This document shows, in pieces, positions 34,600 to 46,992 of a DNA stretch of 64,000 bases (position 1 is the first letter of the stretch; each line of letters starts with the position of its first letter). The position numbers were made by a program, and so were the translations under genes. The DNA is taken from the NCBI GenBank assembly GCA_009760885.1, contig CM019716.1:5990438-6054437 (forward strand), written 5' to 3'. The notes beneath the pieces are model-generated. The model was not told where the DNA came from, made no database searches, and saw only the letters and a program-made list of their open reading frames with translations. The DNA comes from Achatina immaculata (lineage: Eukaryota; Mollusca; Gastropoda; Stylommatophora; Achatinidae).

Positions 34600-35774
34600 A
34601 GATTGTTGATATTATTCACTGCGACGTTTTCGTCAGAAAAAGAATATTGTTCAAACATCCAGAATGTGAAGGGACCAGAAACTGTCAGGAAATTTTCTAA
34701 TTTGAAATTGATTTCGAACAATAAAAAAAAAAAATCTCTTGGCTCTGACTGGTCCATGTCACGAGGGAAGATCTTGATATTGCTGGCTAAATATGTCCTG
34801 ATTTATTATGTGGGGTTTTCCCTGGTCTTTTCCAAAGGGAGTTTTTACATTTTCTATTTTCCATTAACAAATAAAGCAGTTCCTTCTTTGAATGAAATTT
34901 GTGTACGTATGTGTTTACATATGTTTGTGATTATATATGTGTGTGTTTACCAGGCAGCAGATTTTGTTAGCTCGTACACACATACACATTTTGAGTTGAG
35001 GAAGAAAAAGAAATTCTAGATGGATGAAACAGGCGGTAGAAAACAGGATTTAAAAAAGAAAACGGAATAGGATTTCCGGAATAGATTCTTCTAGCTACAG
35101 TTGAACAAATTCTTCTGCCTGCAGGGAGAGAACTGTCGTTCAGGGAGAGGGAAACTGAAATCCAGAAGAACTGGTTACATATCTCTGTGCTGAATGTTTA
35201 GTCATAAAGTTTTTTCTTGTTGTCTATTCCCTGACTAGCTTTTCGAAGGAATGTTATACGTGAATGTAAAATATTGCATGGACATTGTTATCATCTTGTG
35301 CCACCGCCCTTGAAACTACAATTCTTTGACAATCAACACAGAAAAGATGTTGACTTGCAGATGTTGTGTCAGAGAAAGAATAAATTGTAGTGGTGTTAGT
35401 AAATAACTGAATGCAAGCTTATCAACACGCTGCATTGAGACCAAGACCAGCCTGAAAATGTCGCACAGTGAAGGAATACAACAGCCTGGTGTGACACAAG
35501 ATAGGCTACAATCTCGGCAAACTGTGCTTTCTCCGGCCCTTGTACAGCAGCCATCTTTTCTCCAGAACAGATCTGTCCTCGCAGTAGCAGCGAAAGAAAC
35601 CTTGACCTTTAAGTAATGATAACACTGCTGGCGAGATTCTTCAGCTGCCCTGCGTGGAGTGAAATTCCTCCAGGCCAATGAGGAAAATGCGAAAATAGGA
35701 TGGGGGATTGCCGGGCGGTGTCGCTGTGAAAATGTGATGGAAAGGATAAAGTTTAATCACTATGTCCAGTAGTC
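34124..35774. repeat. Direct duplication C, unit 1 (1,651 bp)
   Basis: The end of the 29 bp array, its right flank, then unique sequence and the start of the GC-rich composite repeat. At 35773-35776 the sequence switches back to the array; TCTC is shared by the joined ends. The open frames in it (34564-35019 plus, 35678-35316 minus) recur unchanged in later units but show no domain. Confidence 0.93.
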
Positions 35775-37277
35775 TCACGTTGCTACTATACATATCAACT
35801 ATCTCACGTTGCCATTACACATATCAACTATCTCACGTTGCCACTACACATATCAAGTATCTCACGTTGCCACTACACATATCAACTATCTCACGTTGCC
35901 ACTACACATATCAACTATCTCACGTTGCCACTACACATATCAACTATCTCACGTTGCCACTACACATATCAACTATCTCACGTTGTCACTACACATATCA
36001 AGTATCTCACGTTGCAACTACACATATCAACTATCTCACGTTGCAACTACACATATCAACTATCTCACGTTGCCACTACACATATCAACTATCTCACGTT
36101 GCCACTACATATATCAAGTATCTCACGTTGCCACTACACATATCAAGTATCTCACGTTGGTAGTACACATATCAACTATCTAAAGTTGCCAGTACACATA
36201 GCAAGTATCTCACGTTGCCAGTACACATATTAAGTATCTCACGTTGCCAGAGATTGTTGATATTATTCACTGCGACGTTTTCGTCAGAAAAAGAATATTG
36301 TTCAAACATCCAGAATGTGAAGGGACCAGAAACTGTCAGGAAATTTTCTAATTTGAAATTGATTTCGAACAATAAAAAAAAAAAATCTCTTGGCTCTGAC
36401 TGGTCCATGTCACGAGGGAAGATCTTGATATTGCTGGCTAAATATGTCCTGATTTATTATGTGGGGTTTTCCCTGGTCTTTTCCAAAGGGAGTTTTTACA
36501 TTTTCTATTTTCCATTAACAAATAAAGCAGTTCCTTCTTTGAATGAAATTTGTGTACGTATGTGTTTACATATGTTTGTGATTATATATGTGTGTGTTTA
36601 CCAGGCAGCAGATTTTGTTAGCTCGTACACACATACACATTTTGAGTTGAGGAAGAAAAAGAAATTCTAGATGGATGAAACAGGCGGTAGAAAACAGGAT
36701 TTAAAAAAGAAAACGGAATAGGATTTCCGGAATAGATTCTTCTAGCTACAGTTGAACAAATTCTTCTGCCTGCAGGGAGAGAACTGTCGTTCAGGGAGAG
36801 GGAAACTGAAATCCAGAAGAACTGGTTACATATCTCTGTGCTGAATGTTTAGTCATAAAGTTTTTTCTTGTTGTCTATTCCCTGACTAGCTTTTCGAAGG
36901 AATGTTATACGTGAATGTAAAATATTGCATGGACATTGTTATCATCTTGTGCCACCGCCCTTGAAACTACAATTCTTTGACAATCAACACAGAAAAGATG
37001 TTGACTTGCAGATGTTGTGTCAGAGAAAGAATAAATTGTAGTGGTGTTAGTAAATAACTGAATGCAAGCTTATCAACACGCTGCATTGAGACCAAGACCA
37101 GCCTGAAAATGTCGCACAGTGAAGGAATACAACAGCCTGGTGTGACACAAGATAGGCTACAATCTCGGCAAACTGTGCTTTCTCCGGCCCTTGTACAGCA
37201 GCCATCTTTTCTCCAGAACAGATCTGTCCTCGCAGTAGCAGCGAAAGAAACCTTGACCTTTAAGTAATGATAACACT

Positions 37278-38160
37278 GCTGGCGAGATTCTTCAGCTGCC
37301 CTGCGTGGAGTGAAATTCCTCCAGGCCAATGAGGAAAATGCGAAAATAGGATGGGGGATTGCCGGGCGGTGTCGCTGTGAAAATGTGATGGAAAGGATAA
37401 AGTTTAATCACTATGTCCAGTAGTCTCGCGGCGAGAGCTACTCACACCACGGCACTTCTGCTCTAAAGGCCAGCCACGTCCGATATACACTCATACTGGT
37501 GAAATATGCCCAAACCGGCTTAACCCAGGGGTGAATCTTGATGATTACTCATGTCACGGTACCTCCGCTCTAGAGGTCGGTCATGTCCTAAACACGCCCA
37601 TTCTGGGATAATACGCCTAAACTGGCTCAACCCAGGGGCGAGGATCCGTCCTACTGGACAAAATCTTCGTCCTGGCCACAACTAGAAAGGATAGCGGACA
37701 CGACCACAAAATGCTGAGGCCGGTGACACTGGACCAGTGCAGTCTAGATAGGAATCCACCTCTCACCCGGCGGGGATGTATGCATATCCTAGTCACGCTG
37801 AGGTTTTCTAGTGAGGAAGTCCAACGCTGGACTGGATGGGCAACCACCTCTCGCCCGGTGGGGATACACGGATATCCCAAAACACGTTGAGGTTTTCCGG
37901 TGAGAAATTCCAACTCTAGACTAAACTGATGCAATGAAAACCACGGTGTCACGCATTCCCGCTTCTGCGACCCACCAAGAATACAGGCCAAAGTCCCGCG
38001 ATACTCTGAACCTCTTGTGGTCCTCTCGGGGATCTCGTGTTGTCCTCTCGGGGACCACAAGAGGACCACGGGACCTATCGAGGACCGCAGGAGTAAATTC
38101 AGTGGGATCACGGGGCGGTTTGGTGGTAGAAGCGAACGAGAAGAAGAGAAGTAATAAAAC
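37278..38160. repeat. GC-rich composite repeat, copy 2 (5'-truncated)
   Basis: Matches 4820-5866: the GGCGAGATTC start, CTCTAGAGG unit, CTCACCCGGCGGGGAT units and 3' end, with fewer sub-repeats. Near the 3' end there is a perfect 13 bp inverted repeat, CCTCTTGTGGTCC at 38011-38023 and its complement at 38052-38064. The 189-codon minus frame (38186-37617) has no known domain and is absent from copy 1. Confidence 0.75.
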
Positions 38161-38239
38161 TCTTCAATGTATGAAGTTATGAACATTTTAGGAAAAAATG
38201 TTTTCTATAATTTTTCTTTATCAGCACATCGTTACTTGC

Positions 38240-38585
38240 ATCCTTTCGAACAGTAATAAAAATCATAGCCACATACATCTTTTTTTCCGAATAGTAATAA
38301 AATAGTCACATACATCCTTCCGAATAGTAACAAAACAAACACATCCTTCCGAACAGTAATAATAACATAGTCACATAAATCGTTCCGAGTAGTAATGAAA
38401 ACATAGTAACATACAACATCTCGAACAGTAATATAAACATAATAACATAGAATTTTCCGAATAGTAATAAAAAATAGTCACATACATCCTTCCGATTAGT
38501 AATAAAAATATAGCCACATACATCCTTCCGAATAGTAATAAAAACATATTCACATACATCAAAACGTTCATAAGGGCAGTAAAAG
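38240..38585. repeat. ~35 bp minisatellite, about 10 copies
   Basis: CACATACATCCTTCCGAATA plus GTAATAAAAACATAGT, with variable unit length (about 31-38 bp). Repeated at 42496-42880 by duplication. Confidence 0.85.
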
Positions 38586-38588
38586 TGA

Positions 38589-40624
38589 TCTCACGTTGGT
38601 AGTACACATATCAACTATCTAAAGTTGCCAGTACACATAGCAAGTATCTCACGTTGCCAGTACACATATTAAGTATCTCACGTTGCCAGAGATTGTTGAT
38701 ATTATTCACTGCGACGTTTTCGTCAGAAAAAGAATATTGTTCAAACATCCAGAATGTGAAGGGACCAGAAACTGTCAGGAAATTTTCTAATTTGAAATTG
38801 ATTTCGAACAATAAAAAAAAAAAATCTCTTGGCTCTGACTGGTCCATGTCACGAGGGAAGATCTTGATATTGCTGGCTAAATATGTCCTGATTTATTATG
38901 TGGGGTTTTCCCTGGTCTTTTCCAAAGGGAGTTTTTACATTTTCTATTTTCCATTAACAAATAAAGCAGTTCCTTCTTTGAATGAAATTTGTGTACGTAT
39001 GTGTTTACATATGTTTGTGATTATATATGTGTGTGTTTACCAGGCAGCAGATTTTGTTAGCTCGTACACACATACACATTTTGAGTTGAGGAAGAAAAAG
39101 AAATTCTAGATGGATGAAACAGGCGGTAGAAAACAGGATTTAAAAAAGAAAACGGAATAGGATTTCCGGAATAGATTCTTCTAGCTACAGTTGAACAAAT
39201 TCTTCTGCCTGCAGGGAGAGAACTGTCGTTCAGGGAGAGGGAAACTGAAATCCAGAAGAACTGGTTACATATCTCTGTGCTGAATGTTTAGTCATAAAGT
39301 TTTTTCTTGTTGTCTATTCCCTGACTAGCTTTTCGAAGGAATGTTATACGTGAATGTAAAATATTGCATGGACATTGTTATCATCTTGTGCCACCGCCCT
39401 TGAAACTACAATTCTTTGACAATCAACACAGAAAAGATGTTGACTTGCAGATGTTGTGTCAGAGAAAGAATAAATTGTAGTGGTGTTAGTAAATAACTGA
39501 ATGCAAGCTTATCAACACGCTGCATTGAGACCAAGACCAGCCTGAAAATGTCGCACAGTGAAGGAATACAACAGCCTGGTGTGACACAAGATAGGCTACA
39601 ATCTCGGCAAACTGTGCTTTCTCCGGCCCTTGTACAGCAGCCATCTTTTCTCCAGAACAGATCTGTCCTCGCAGTAGCAGCGAAAGAAACCTTGACCTTT
39701 AAGTAATGATAACACTGCTGGCGAGATTCTTCAGCTGCCCTGCGTGGAGTGAAATTCCTCCAGGCCAATGAGGAAAATGCGAAAATAGGATGGGGGATTG
39801 CCGGGCGGTGTCGCTGTGAAAATGTGATGGAAAGGATAAAGTTTAATCACTATGTCCAGTAGTCTCGCGGCGAGAGCTACTCACACCACGGCACTTCTGC
39901 TCTAAAGGCCAGCCACGTCCGATATACACTCATACTGGTGAAATATGCCCAAACCGGCTTAACCCAGGGGTGAATCTTGATGATTACTCATGTCACGGTA
40001 CCTCCGCTCTAGAGGTCGGTCATGTCCTAAACACGCCCATTCTGGGATAATACGCCTAAACTGGCTCAACCCAGGGGCGAGGATCCGTCCTACTGGACAA
40101 AATCTTCGTCCTGGCCACAACTAGAAAGGATAGCGGACACGACCACAAAATGCTGAGGCCGGTGACACTGGACCAGTGCAGTCTAGATAGGAATCCACCT
40201 CTCACCCGGCGGGGATGTATGCATATCCTAGTCACGCTGAGGTTTTCTAGTGAGGAAGTCCAACGCTGGACTGGATGGGCAACCACCTCTCGCCCGGTGG
40301 GGATACACGGATATCCCAAAACACGTTGAGGTTTTCCGGTGAGAAATTCCAACTCTAGACTAAACTGATGCAATGAAAACCACGGTGTCACGCATTCCCG
40401 CTTCTGCGACCCACCAAGAATACAGGCCAAAGTCCCGCGATACTCTGAACCTCTTGTGGTCCTCTCGGGGATCTCGTGTTGTCCTCTCGGGGACCACAAG
40501 AGGACCACGGGACCTATCGAGGACCGCAGGAGTAAATTCAGTGGGATCACGGGGCGGTTTGGTGGTAGAAGCGAACGAGAAGAAGAGAAGTAATAAAACT
40601 CTTCAATGTATGAAGTTATGAACA
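38589..40624. repeat. Direct duplication C, unit 3
   Basis: Copies 36150 onwards at an offset of 2,439 bp, including another GC-rich composite repeat (39717-40600). It is cut at 40625 inside GAACAT, before the ~35 bp array. Confidence 0.93.
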
Positions 40625-42880
40625 TGTCAGGAAATTTTCTAATTTGAAATTGATTTCGAACAATAAAAAAAAAAAATCTCTTGGCTCTGACTGGTCCATG
40701 TCACGAGGGAAGATCTTGATATTGCTGGCTAAATATGTCCTGATTTATTATGTGGGGTTTTCCCTGGTCTTTTCCAAAGGGAGTTTTTACATTTTCTATT
40801 TTCCATTAACAAATAAAGCAGTTCCTTCTTTGAATGAAATTTGTGTACGTATGTGTTTACATATGTTTGTGATTATATATGTGTGTGTTTACCAGGCAGC
40901 AGATTTTGTTAGCTCGTACACACATACACATTTTGAGTTGAGGAAGAAAAAGAAATTCTAGATGGATGAAACAGGCGGTAGAAAACAGGATTTAAAAAAG
41001 AAAACGGAATAGGATTTCCGGAATAGATTCTTCTAGCTACAGTTGAACAAATTCTTCTGCCTGCAGGGAGAGAACTGTCGTTCAGGGAGAGGGAAACTGA
41101 AATCCAGAAGAACTGGTTACATATCTCTGTGCTGAATGTTTAGTCATAAAGTTTTTTCTTGTTGTCTATTCCCTGACTAGCTTTTCGAAGGAATGTTATA
41201 CGTGAATGTAAAATATTGCATGGACATTGTTATCATCTTGTGCCACCGCCCTTGAAACTACAATTCTTTGACAATCAACACAGAAAAGATGTTGACTTGC
41301 AGATGTTGTGTCAGAGAAAGAATAAATTGTAGTGGTGTTAGTAAATAACTGAATGCAAGCTTATCAACACGCTGCATTGAGACCAAGACCAGCCTGAAAA
41401 TGTCGCACAGTGAAGGAATACAACAGCCTGGTGTGACACAAGATAGGCTACAATCTCGGCAAACTGTGCTTTCTCCGGCCCTTGTACAGCAGCCATCTTT
41501 TCTCCAGAACAGATCTGTCCTCGCAGTAGCAGCGAAAGAAACCTTGACCTTTAAGTAATGATAACACTGCTGGCGAGATTCTTCAGCTGCCCTGCGTGGA
41601 GTGAAATTCCTCCAGGCCAATGAGGAAAATGCGAAAATAGGATGGGGGATTGCCGGGCGGTGTCGCTGTGAAAATGTGATGGAAAGGATAAAGTTTAATC
41701 ACTATGTCCAGTAGTCTCGCGGCGAGAGCTACTCACACCACGGCACTTCTGCTCTAAAGGCCAGCCACGTCCGATATACACTCATACTGGTGAAATATGC
41801 CCAAACCGGCTTAACCCAGGGGTGAATCTTGATGATTACTCATGTCACGGTACCTCCGCTCTAGAGGTCGGTCATGTCCTAAACACGCCCATTCTGGGAT
41901 AATACGCCTAAACTGGCTCAACCCAGGGGCGAGGATCCGTCCTACTGGACAAAATCTTCGTCCTGGCCACAACTAGAAAGGATAGCGGACACGACCACAA
42001 AATGCTGAGGCCGGTGACACTGGACCAGTGCAGTCTAGATAGGAATCCACCTCTCACCCGGCGGGGATGTATGCATATCCTAGTCACGCTGAGGTTTTCT
42101 AGTGAGGAAGTCCAACGCTGGACTGGATGGGCAACCACCTCTCGCCCGGTGGGGATACACGGATATCCCAAAACACGTTGAGGTTTTCCGGTGAGAAATT
42201 CCAACTCTAGACTAAACTGATGCAATGAAAACCACGGTGTCACGCATTCCCGCTTCTGCGACCCACCAAGAATACAGGCCAAAGTCCCGCGATACTCTGA
42301 ACCTCTTGTGGTCCTCTCGGGGATCTCGTGTTGTCCTCTCGGGGACCACAAGAGGACCACGGGACCTATCGAGGACCGCAGGAGTAAATTCAGTGGGATC
42401 ACGGGGCGGTTTGGTGGTAGAAGCGAACGAGAAGAAGAGAAGTAATAAAACTCTTCAATGTATGAAGTTATGAACATTTTAGGAAAAAATGTTTTCTATA
42501 ATTTTTCTTTATCAGCACATCGTTACTTGCATCCTTTCGAACAGTAATAAAAATCATAGCCACATACATCTTTTTTTCCGAATAGTAATAAAATAGTCAC
42601 ATACATCCTTCCGAATAGTAACAAAACAAACACATCCTTCCGAACAGTAATAATAACATAGTCACATAAATCGTTCCGAGTAGTAATGAAAACATAGTAA
42701 CATACAACATCTCGAACAGTAATATAAACATAATAACATAGAATTTTCCGAATAGTAATAAAAAATAGTCACATACATCCTTCCGATTAGTAATAAAAAT
42801 ATAGCCACATACATCCTTCCGAATAGTAATAAAAACATATTCACATACATCAAAACGTTCATAAGGGCAGTAAAAGTGAA
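40625..42880. repeat. Direct duplication C, unit 4
   Basis: Restarts at GTCAGGAAATTTTC (corresponding to 38773) at an offset of 1,852 bp and runs through a fourth composite repeat (41569-42475) and the ~35 bp array (42496-42880), then leaves into sequence not seen elsewhere. One base is shared at the joint. Confidence 0.93.
42496..42880. repeat. ~35 bp minisatellite, duplicated copy
   Basis: Same as 38240-38585. Its true right border (GTGAACTCTCG) is seen only here; the other copy is cut by the duplication joint. Confidence 0.85.
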
Positions 42881-43387
42881 CTCTCGTTCTGAAACCTTTT
42901 TTTTCTAAAATTGCTTCACTTTCTCGTGAAACATTTGTTTCGTAATTTTTCACACAAAGCTTTCTGATTTTTATGTTGCACTGTCGCATGGATGTGGACA
43001 AGTTGCTTGGAGTTCAAGAAGCCTGAGTCATAAAACGATTTCATGTTCCTAGAGCCAGAGAAGTTCTAGAGGCCCAGAAGCTTAAGAGAAATCACATTGT
43101 TGAGACATACACGGGATTTTGTATGAGTGCTTGTATGTTTCTTGGCATGTGTGACCGGCTCCTTCAGCAGGCGCATACTTCAGTGGATGTTGGAACGGAA
43201 GACGGAGCACACATGGGAATGCCCAGAGTGCAGGGAATGCCAGTCCCTGGTTAAAGATTCTTGACCTGATCCGTGGCTGTCACACATACGAGGCATATGG
43301 TATAAATGTTCTTATTTTCCCTGACCTACCTCGTTCTGGTGACTCGTTTGTGGAGAATACTTTAGGTTTGGGAGACCCGCCTCAGAC
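42881..43387. other. No recognisable feature
   Basis: Unique sequence. No open frame or element I can name. Confidence 0.45.
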
Positions 43388-43830
43388 GTTACAGTCGTAT
43401 AGACAATATGATGTCACTATCTATTTCTTGAACTGTAACAGATGTTACAGTCGTATAGGAAATATGATGTCACTATCCATTTCTTGAACTGTAACAGATG
43501 TTACAGTCGTATAGAAAATATGATGCCACTATCCATTTCTTGAACTGTAACAGATGTTACAATCGTATAGAAAATATGATGCCACTATCCATTTCTTGAA
43601 CTGTAACAGATGTTACAATCGTATAGAAAATATGATGCCACTATCCATTTCTTGAACTGTAACAGATATTACAGTCGTATAGAAAATATGATGCCACTAT
43701 CCATTTCTTGAACCGTAACAGATGTTACAATCGTATAGAAAATATGATGCCACTATCCATTTCTTGAACTGTAACAGATATTACAGTCGTATAGAGGATA
43801 TGCCCATTCCTTGACCTGTGAGAGACGTAT
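43388..43830. repeat. 56 bp minisatellite, about 8 copies
   Basis: GATGTTACAGTCGTATAGAA plus AATATGATGCCACTATCC and a short end; spacing 56 bp (43441, 43497). Confidence 0.9.
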
Positions 43831-43915
43831 AGAGGATGTGGTGTTAGTGCCCATTCCTTGACCTATCTGTGCAGTATATGATGACCTGCTCAGCAATATC
43901 CCATGACTGCTTTTC
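43831..43915 (-). mobile_element. Possible SINE family 1 internal fragment
   Basis: GGATGTGGTGTTAGTGCCCA and the following CCTTGACCT and TTTCCT parts follow the body of the SINE at 17662-17936. Head and tail are absent. Confidence 0.45.
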
Positions 43916-43947
43916 CTCGAGCTGAACTGAACGAGGCATCTTGCTCT

Positions 43948-44297
43948 GAAGCTGAACCACCAGCCACCAACCACCGACCACCAGTCACCAGCCACCAACC
44001 ACCGACCACCAATCACCAGCCACCAACCACCGACCACCAATCACCAGCCACCGATCACCAATCACCAGCCACCAACCACCGACCACCAATCAGCAGCCAC
44101 CAACCACCGACCACCAATCACCAGCCACCAACCACCGACCACCAACCACCGATCACCAATCACCAGCCACCAACCACCGACCACCAGCCACCAACCATCG
44201 ACCACCAATCACCAACCACCGACCACCAACCACCGATCACCAATCACCAGCCACCAACCACCGACCACCAGCCACCAACCACCGACCACCAGCCACT
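43948..44297. repeat. 7 bp CCACCAA/CCACCGA minisatellite
   Basis: About 50 heptamer units with CCACCAA, CCACCGA, TCACCAA and CAGCCAC variants on the plus strand. The His/Pro/Thr-rich frame (43903-44454 plus) is a by-product. Confidence 0.92.
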
Positions 44298-44579
44298 ATC
44301 CATCAGCATGAAAACCAAATGCACCTACCACTTTACTACTCCGACGCTGACGCTTGGTAGACTAAAGATGAGCACGACTCACGAGCACAGAAATAATGTA
44401 GCAGAAATTAGTGCTCACGAAAAACTCAGTCTGTTCGCTATTGCTGTGGAATAGTGAACTAAAAGCAGTGGAGCTGTGTGCCCATTACAAAGATACCGCT
44501 GACTGAAATACCTGTATCTCTCATGACAACACTCAGGAAAGAAGACGAGGATATCTAGTGGGATGGGCAACATCATCAT
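44298..44579. other. No recognisable feature
   Basis: Unique spacer. Confidence 0.4.
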
Positions 44580-44881
44580 TATGTCTGATAACTACTACAT
44601 GAGGATCTCTAAAACTATTATATGAAGATATATAACAAGTATTATATGAGGATGCCTAACAACTATTACATGAGGATGTCAGACAACTATTACATGAGGA
44701 TGTCTAACAACTGTTACATGAGGATATCAGACAACTACTAAATGAGGATGTCAGACAACTACTAAATAACTATAGCAGACAACTACTAAACGAGGATGTC
44801 AGACAACTACCAAATGAGGATGTCAGACAACTACCAAATGAGGATGTCAGACAACTACTAAATGAAGGTGTCTGACAACTA
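44580..44881. repeat. 24 bp minisatellite, left part
   Basis: GAGGATGTCAGACAACTACT plus AAAT, about 24 bp, somewhat diverged. It is interrupted at a TA by the mariner. Confidence 0.88.
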
Positions 44882-46168
44882 CGAAGGGTGATTGATAAGT
44901 TCGCGGCCTAAGGTACCACGGATTATTTATTTACAACTTTTTTGGGTTGTTTCTCAACATAACCCCCTTGCAAGTTTATGCACTTAATCCAGCGATCCTG
45001 GAGCATACGGATCCCTTCTTTGTAAAAGTCAGCGTCTTGTACCAGTAGAAAGTGATCTACAGCATGAATGATGTCATCATTTGAAGCAAATTTGTGACCG
45101 CTGAGCTCATTTTTTGAGTTTGGTAAACAGGTAATAGTCCGAAGGGGCCAAATCTGGGGAATAAGGAGGATGTTCAAGAAGCTGGAAGCCGCATTCATGA
45201 ATGGCAGCCATTGCCACCGCCGACTTGTGAACTGGAGCATTGTCTTGATGAAAGATGACTCCTCTCGTCAATTTCCCTCGACGCTTTTCCTTCAGTTTGA
45301 CCCGCAGTTGCTTCACAAGATTAGCATAATAGGCCCCGATGACCGTTCTGCCCTTTTGAAGATAGTCTACCAGATAGCACACCTTCTGAATCCCAAAAGA
45401 TGGAAGCCATCACTTTTCCCTGCAGACAGAACCTCCCATGCTTTCTTTGGAGGTGGGGATGTATGATGTTTCCACTGCTTTGACTGTTCTTTACTTTCTG
45501 GTTGAAAATGGTGGACCTAAGTCTCACCCATAGTCACAAATTGCTGAAGAAACTTTTCAGGATGTGCAGAAAAATGGCCAAGATTGTCTCTTGACATGTT
45601 GAGACGCTGTCATTTGTGATCAGCTCCAAAAAGTTTCGGGACCCATCGAGCAGAGACCTTTGTCATTTGAAGATCATTGTGAATAACGTCATGATCACGT
45701 TCCTGGGATATGCCCAGCTCAGTAGCAATGTACCGCTCAGTTAGTCGTCGACCATGTCATGGATTCTGTCGGTGATTTCATCGGTGGTTACCGTTCTTGG
45801 TCTTCCTGGACGGGGATCATCTTCCAGACTCTCCCTTCCGTGTTTGAATTGAGCTGCCCATTTCTTCACTGTGCTGTAAGAAGGAACACTCTCCATTAGA
45901 GTCTCTACCATATCGTCAAGGATCTCCTTCGATGATAAGCCCTTGATGCAAAGATCACGAATGACTGCTCGATGAGAACTTTTATCCATTTTCTCAATTT
46001 CTGCCACCCCTTACCACTTCAGTAGCCTGTAAAAAAAAATTGGTTGCAGTTAATTTCTTGAAACTTGGTGTTTAATCTTACATTAACCTGATCTACAAAA
46101 GCACCTAATATCAACTGTGTGTTTCAAGTATTTGTACCTTAGGCCGAGAACTTATCAATCACCCCTAG
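44882..46168 (-). mobile_element. Mariner (DD34D) element, copy 2
   Basis: Length 1,287 bp. Both ends carry the same terminal inverted repeat as copy 1 and are flanked by TA at 44880-44881 and 46169-46170. Removing the element and one TA restores the host array word ACAACTACTAAAT exactly, which proves both the boundaries and the target duplication. Confidence 0.96.
44970..46007 (-). pseudogene. Mariner transposase pseudogene (copy 2)
   Basis: Starts at 46007 (MAEIEKMDKSSHRAV). The HTH region and GRPRTVTTDEITD linker are present. A 10 bp deletion relative to copy 1 near 45745-45755 shifts the frame. Downstream, the first catalytic Asp is Gly (TMGE, 45526-45528) and a TAG follows at 45517-45519. 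The second and third acidic residues are kept (HQDNAPVH, LAPSDYYLF) in the frame 45382-45107. The C-terminal part reads from 45240 in another frame, with KKVVNK near the end at 44923. It is inactive, with different lesions from copy 1. Confidence 0.9.
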
Positions 46169-46300
46169 TACTAAATAATGATGTCTGGCAACTACTAAAT
46201 GAGGTTGTCAGACAACTATTAAATGAAGATGTCAGACACTACAAAATGAAAATGTCAGACAACTACTAAATGAGAATGTCAGACAACTATTACATAAGGA
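46169..46300. repeat. 24 bp minisatellite, right part
   Basis: Continues the array 44580-44881 after the mariner insertion. Confidence 0.88.
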
Positions 46301-46992
46301 ACATGCCAAAAATTAGATTAGATGAAGAGATAGAAAAAAACTGTGACACAAAGGCACTTGCATACATCAATCAGAGAATTCTTCCATACAGATTCAAAAC
46401 TTGAATTATCTACACGATCTTAAGAGCCCAAACTCGGCACCAGGACAAGAGCATGGACAGAAAACGATGGGGCCTGGGTTAAGAGAGCCTGCAGACGACA
46501 GAGTTGACAGATGCCACACTTCTCCTTGTCTCTCTGACCTGGCTTGTAAAACAAAACTGAAAAGTGAGGATTTCGCGAGAACAGAAGAAAGATTTGACAG
46601 GACATTTAGACATTTCTTACTTTTCATGTCATCCATTCATTTAATTATATACCCACACATCTCTGTACGTCAATCTATCCATCCATTTCTTATGTCTTAA
46701 GCATCTAGTTTTCCAGAAATTTCCTGATTTTTAACGTCTCCGCATACAGAGTTATCTCCCTGTTCTCAATTACTCATATCCCTAAGTTTTCTCCCTTCTC
46801 ATATTACAATCAATAAAAAGCGTAATATCAACTTTTGTCTTTTATTACTCATCATTACACATCATTACACATCATTACACAACGTTCCTTAAGCTTTATT
46901 TATATGCAGAATCTCATATCGTTAGTGGAATACTTTGTGTGCTACCCGTCTGTCTGTCCGTTTGTCTGAACGTTTGTCTGTCTCTATGTAGA
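46301..46992. other. No gene recognised
   Basis: Short overlapping frames near 46401-46700 on both strands without a known domain. A small CATCATTACA repeat lies at about 46850-46882, and a TCTG/GTCT run at about 46945-46985. Confidence 0.4.

Larger units (their letters stand above)
35775..38588. repeat. Direct duplication C, unit 2, extended
   Basis: Copies unit 1 at an offset of 1,651 bp, then continues past the point where unit 1 was cut into the rest of the GC-rich composite repeat (to about 38160) and a ~35 bp array. It ends at 38588, where the sequence switches back to the satellite end (36149 region). Only one base is shared at that joint. Confidence 0.93.

Noticed and set aside
34564..42477. 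Frames of 151, 120, 189 and 82 codons present in identical copies as a gene family
   Set aside because: Identity comes from recent duplication of DNA. Frames overlap on both strands, have no domain, and the 189-codon one lies in a non-coding composite repeat whose older copy lacks it.
43903..44454. His/Pro/Thr-rich secreted protein
   Set aside because: Translation of a 7 bp repeat; no signal peptide is evident at its start.
46401..46700. Possible small gene (99 codons)
   Set aside because: Overlapping open frames exist on both strands, there is no known domain, and nothing distinguishes it from random open sequence.
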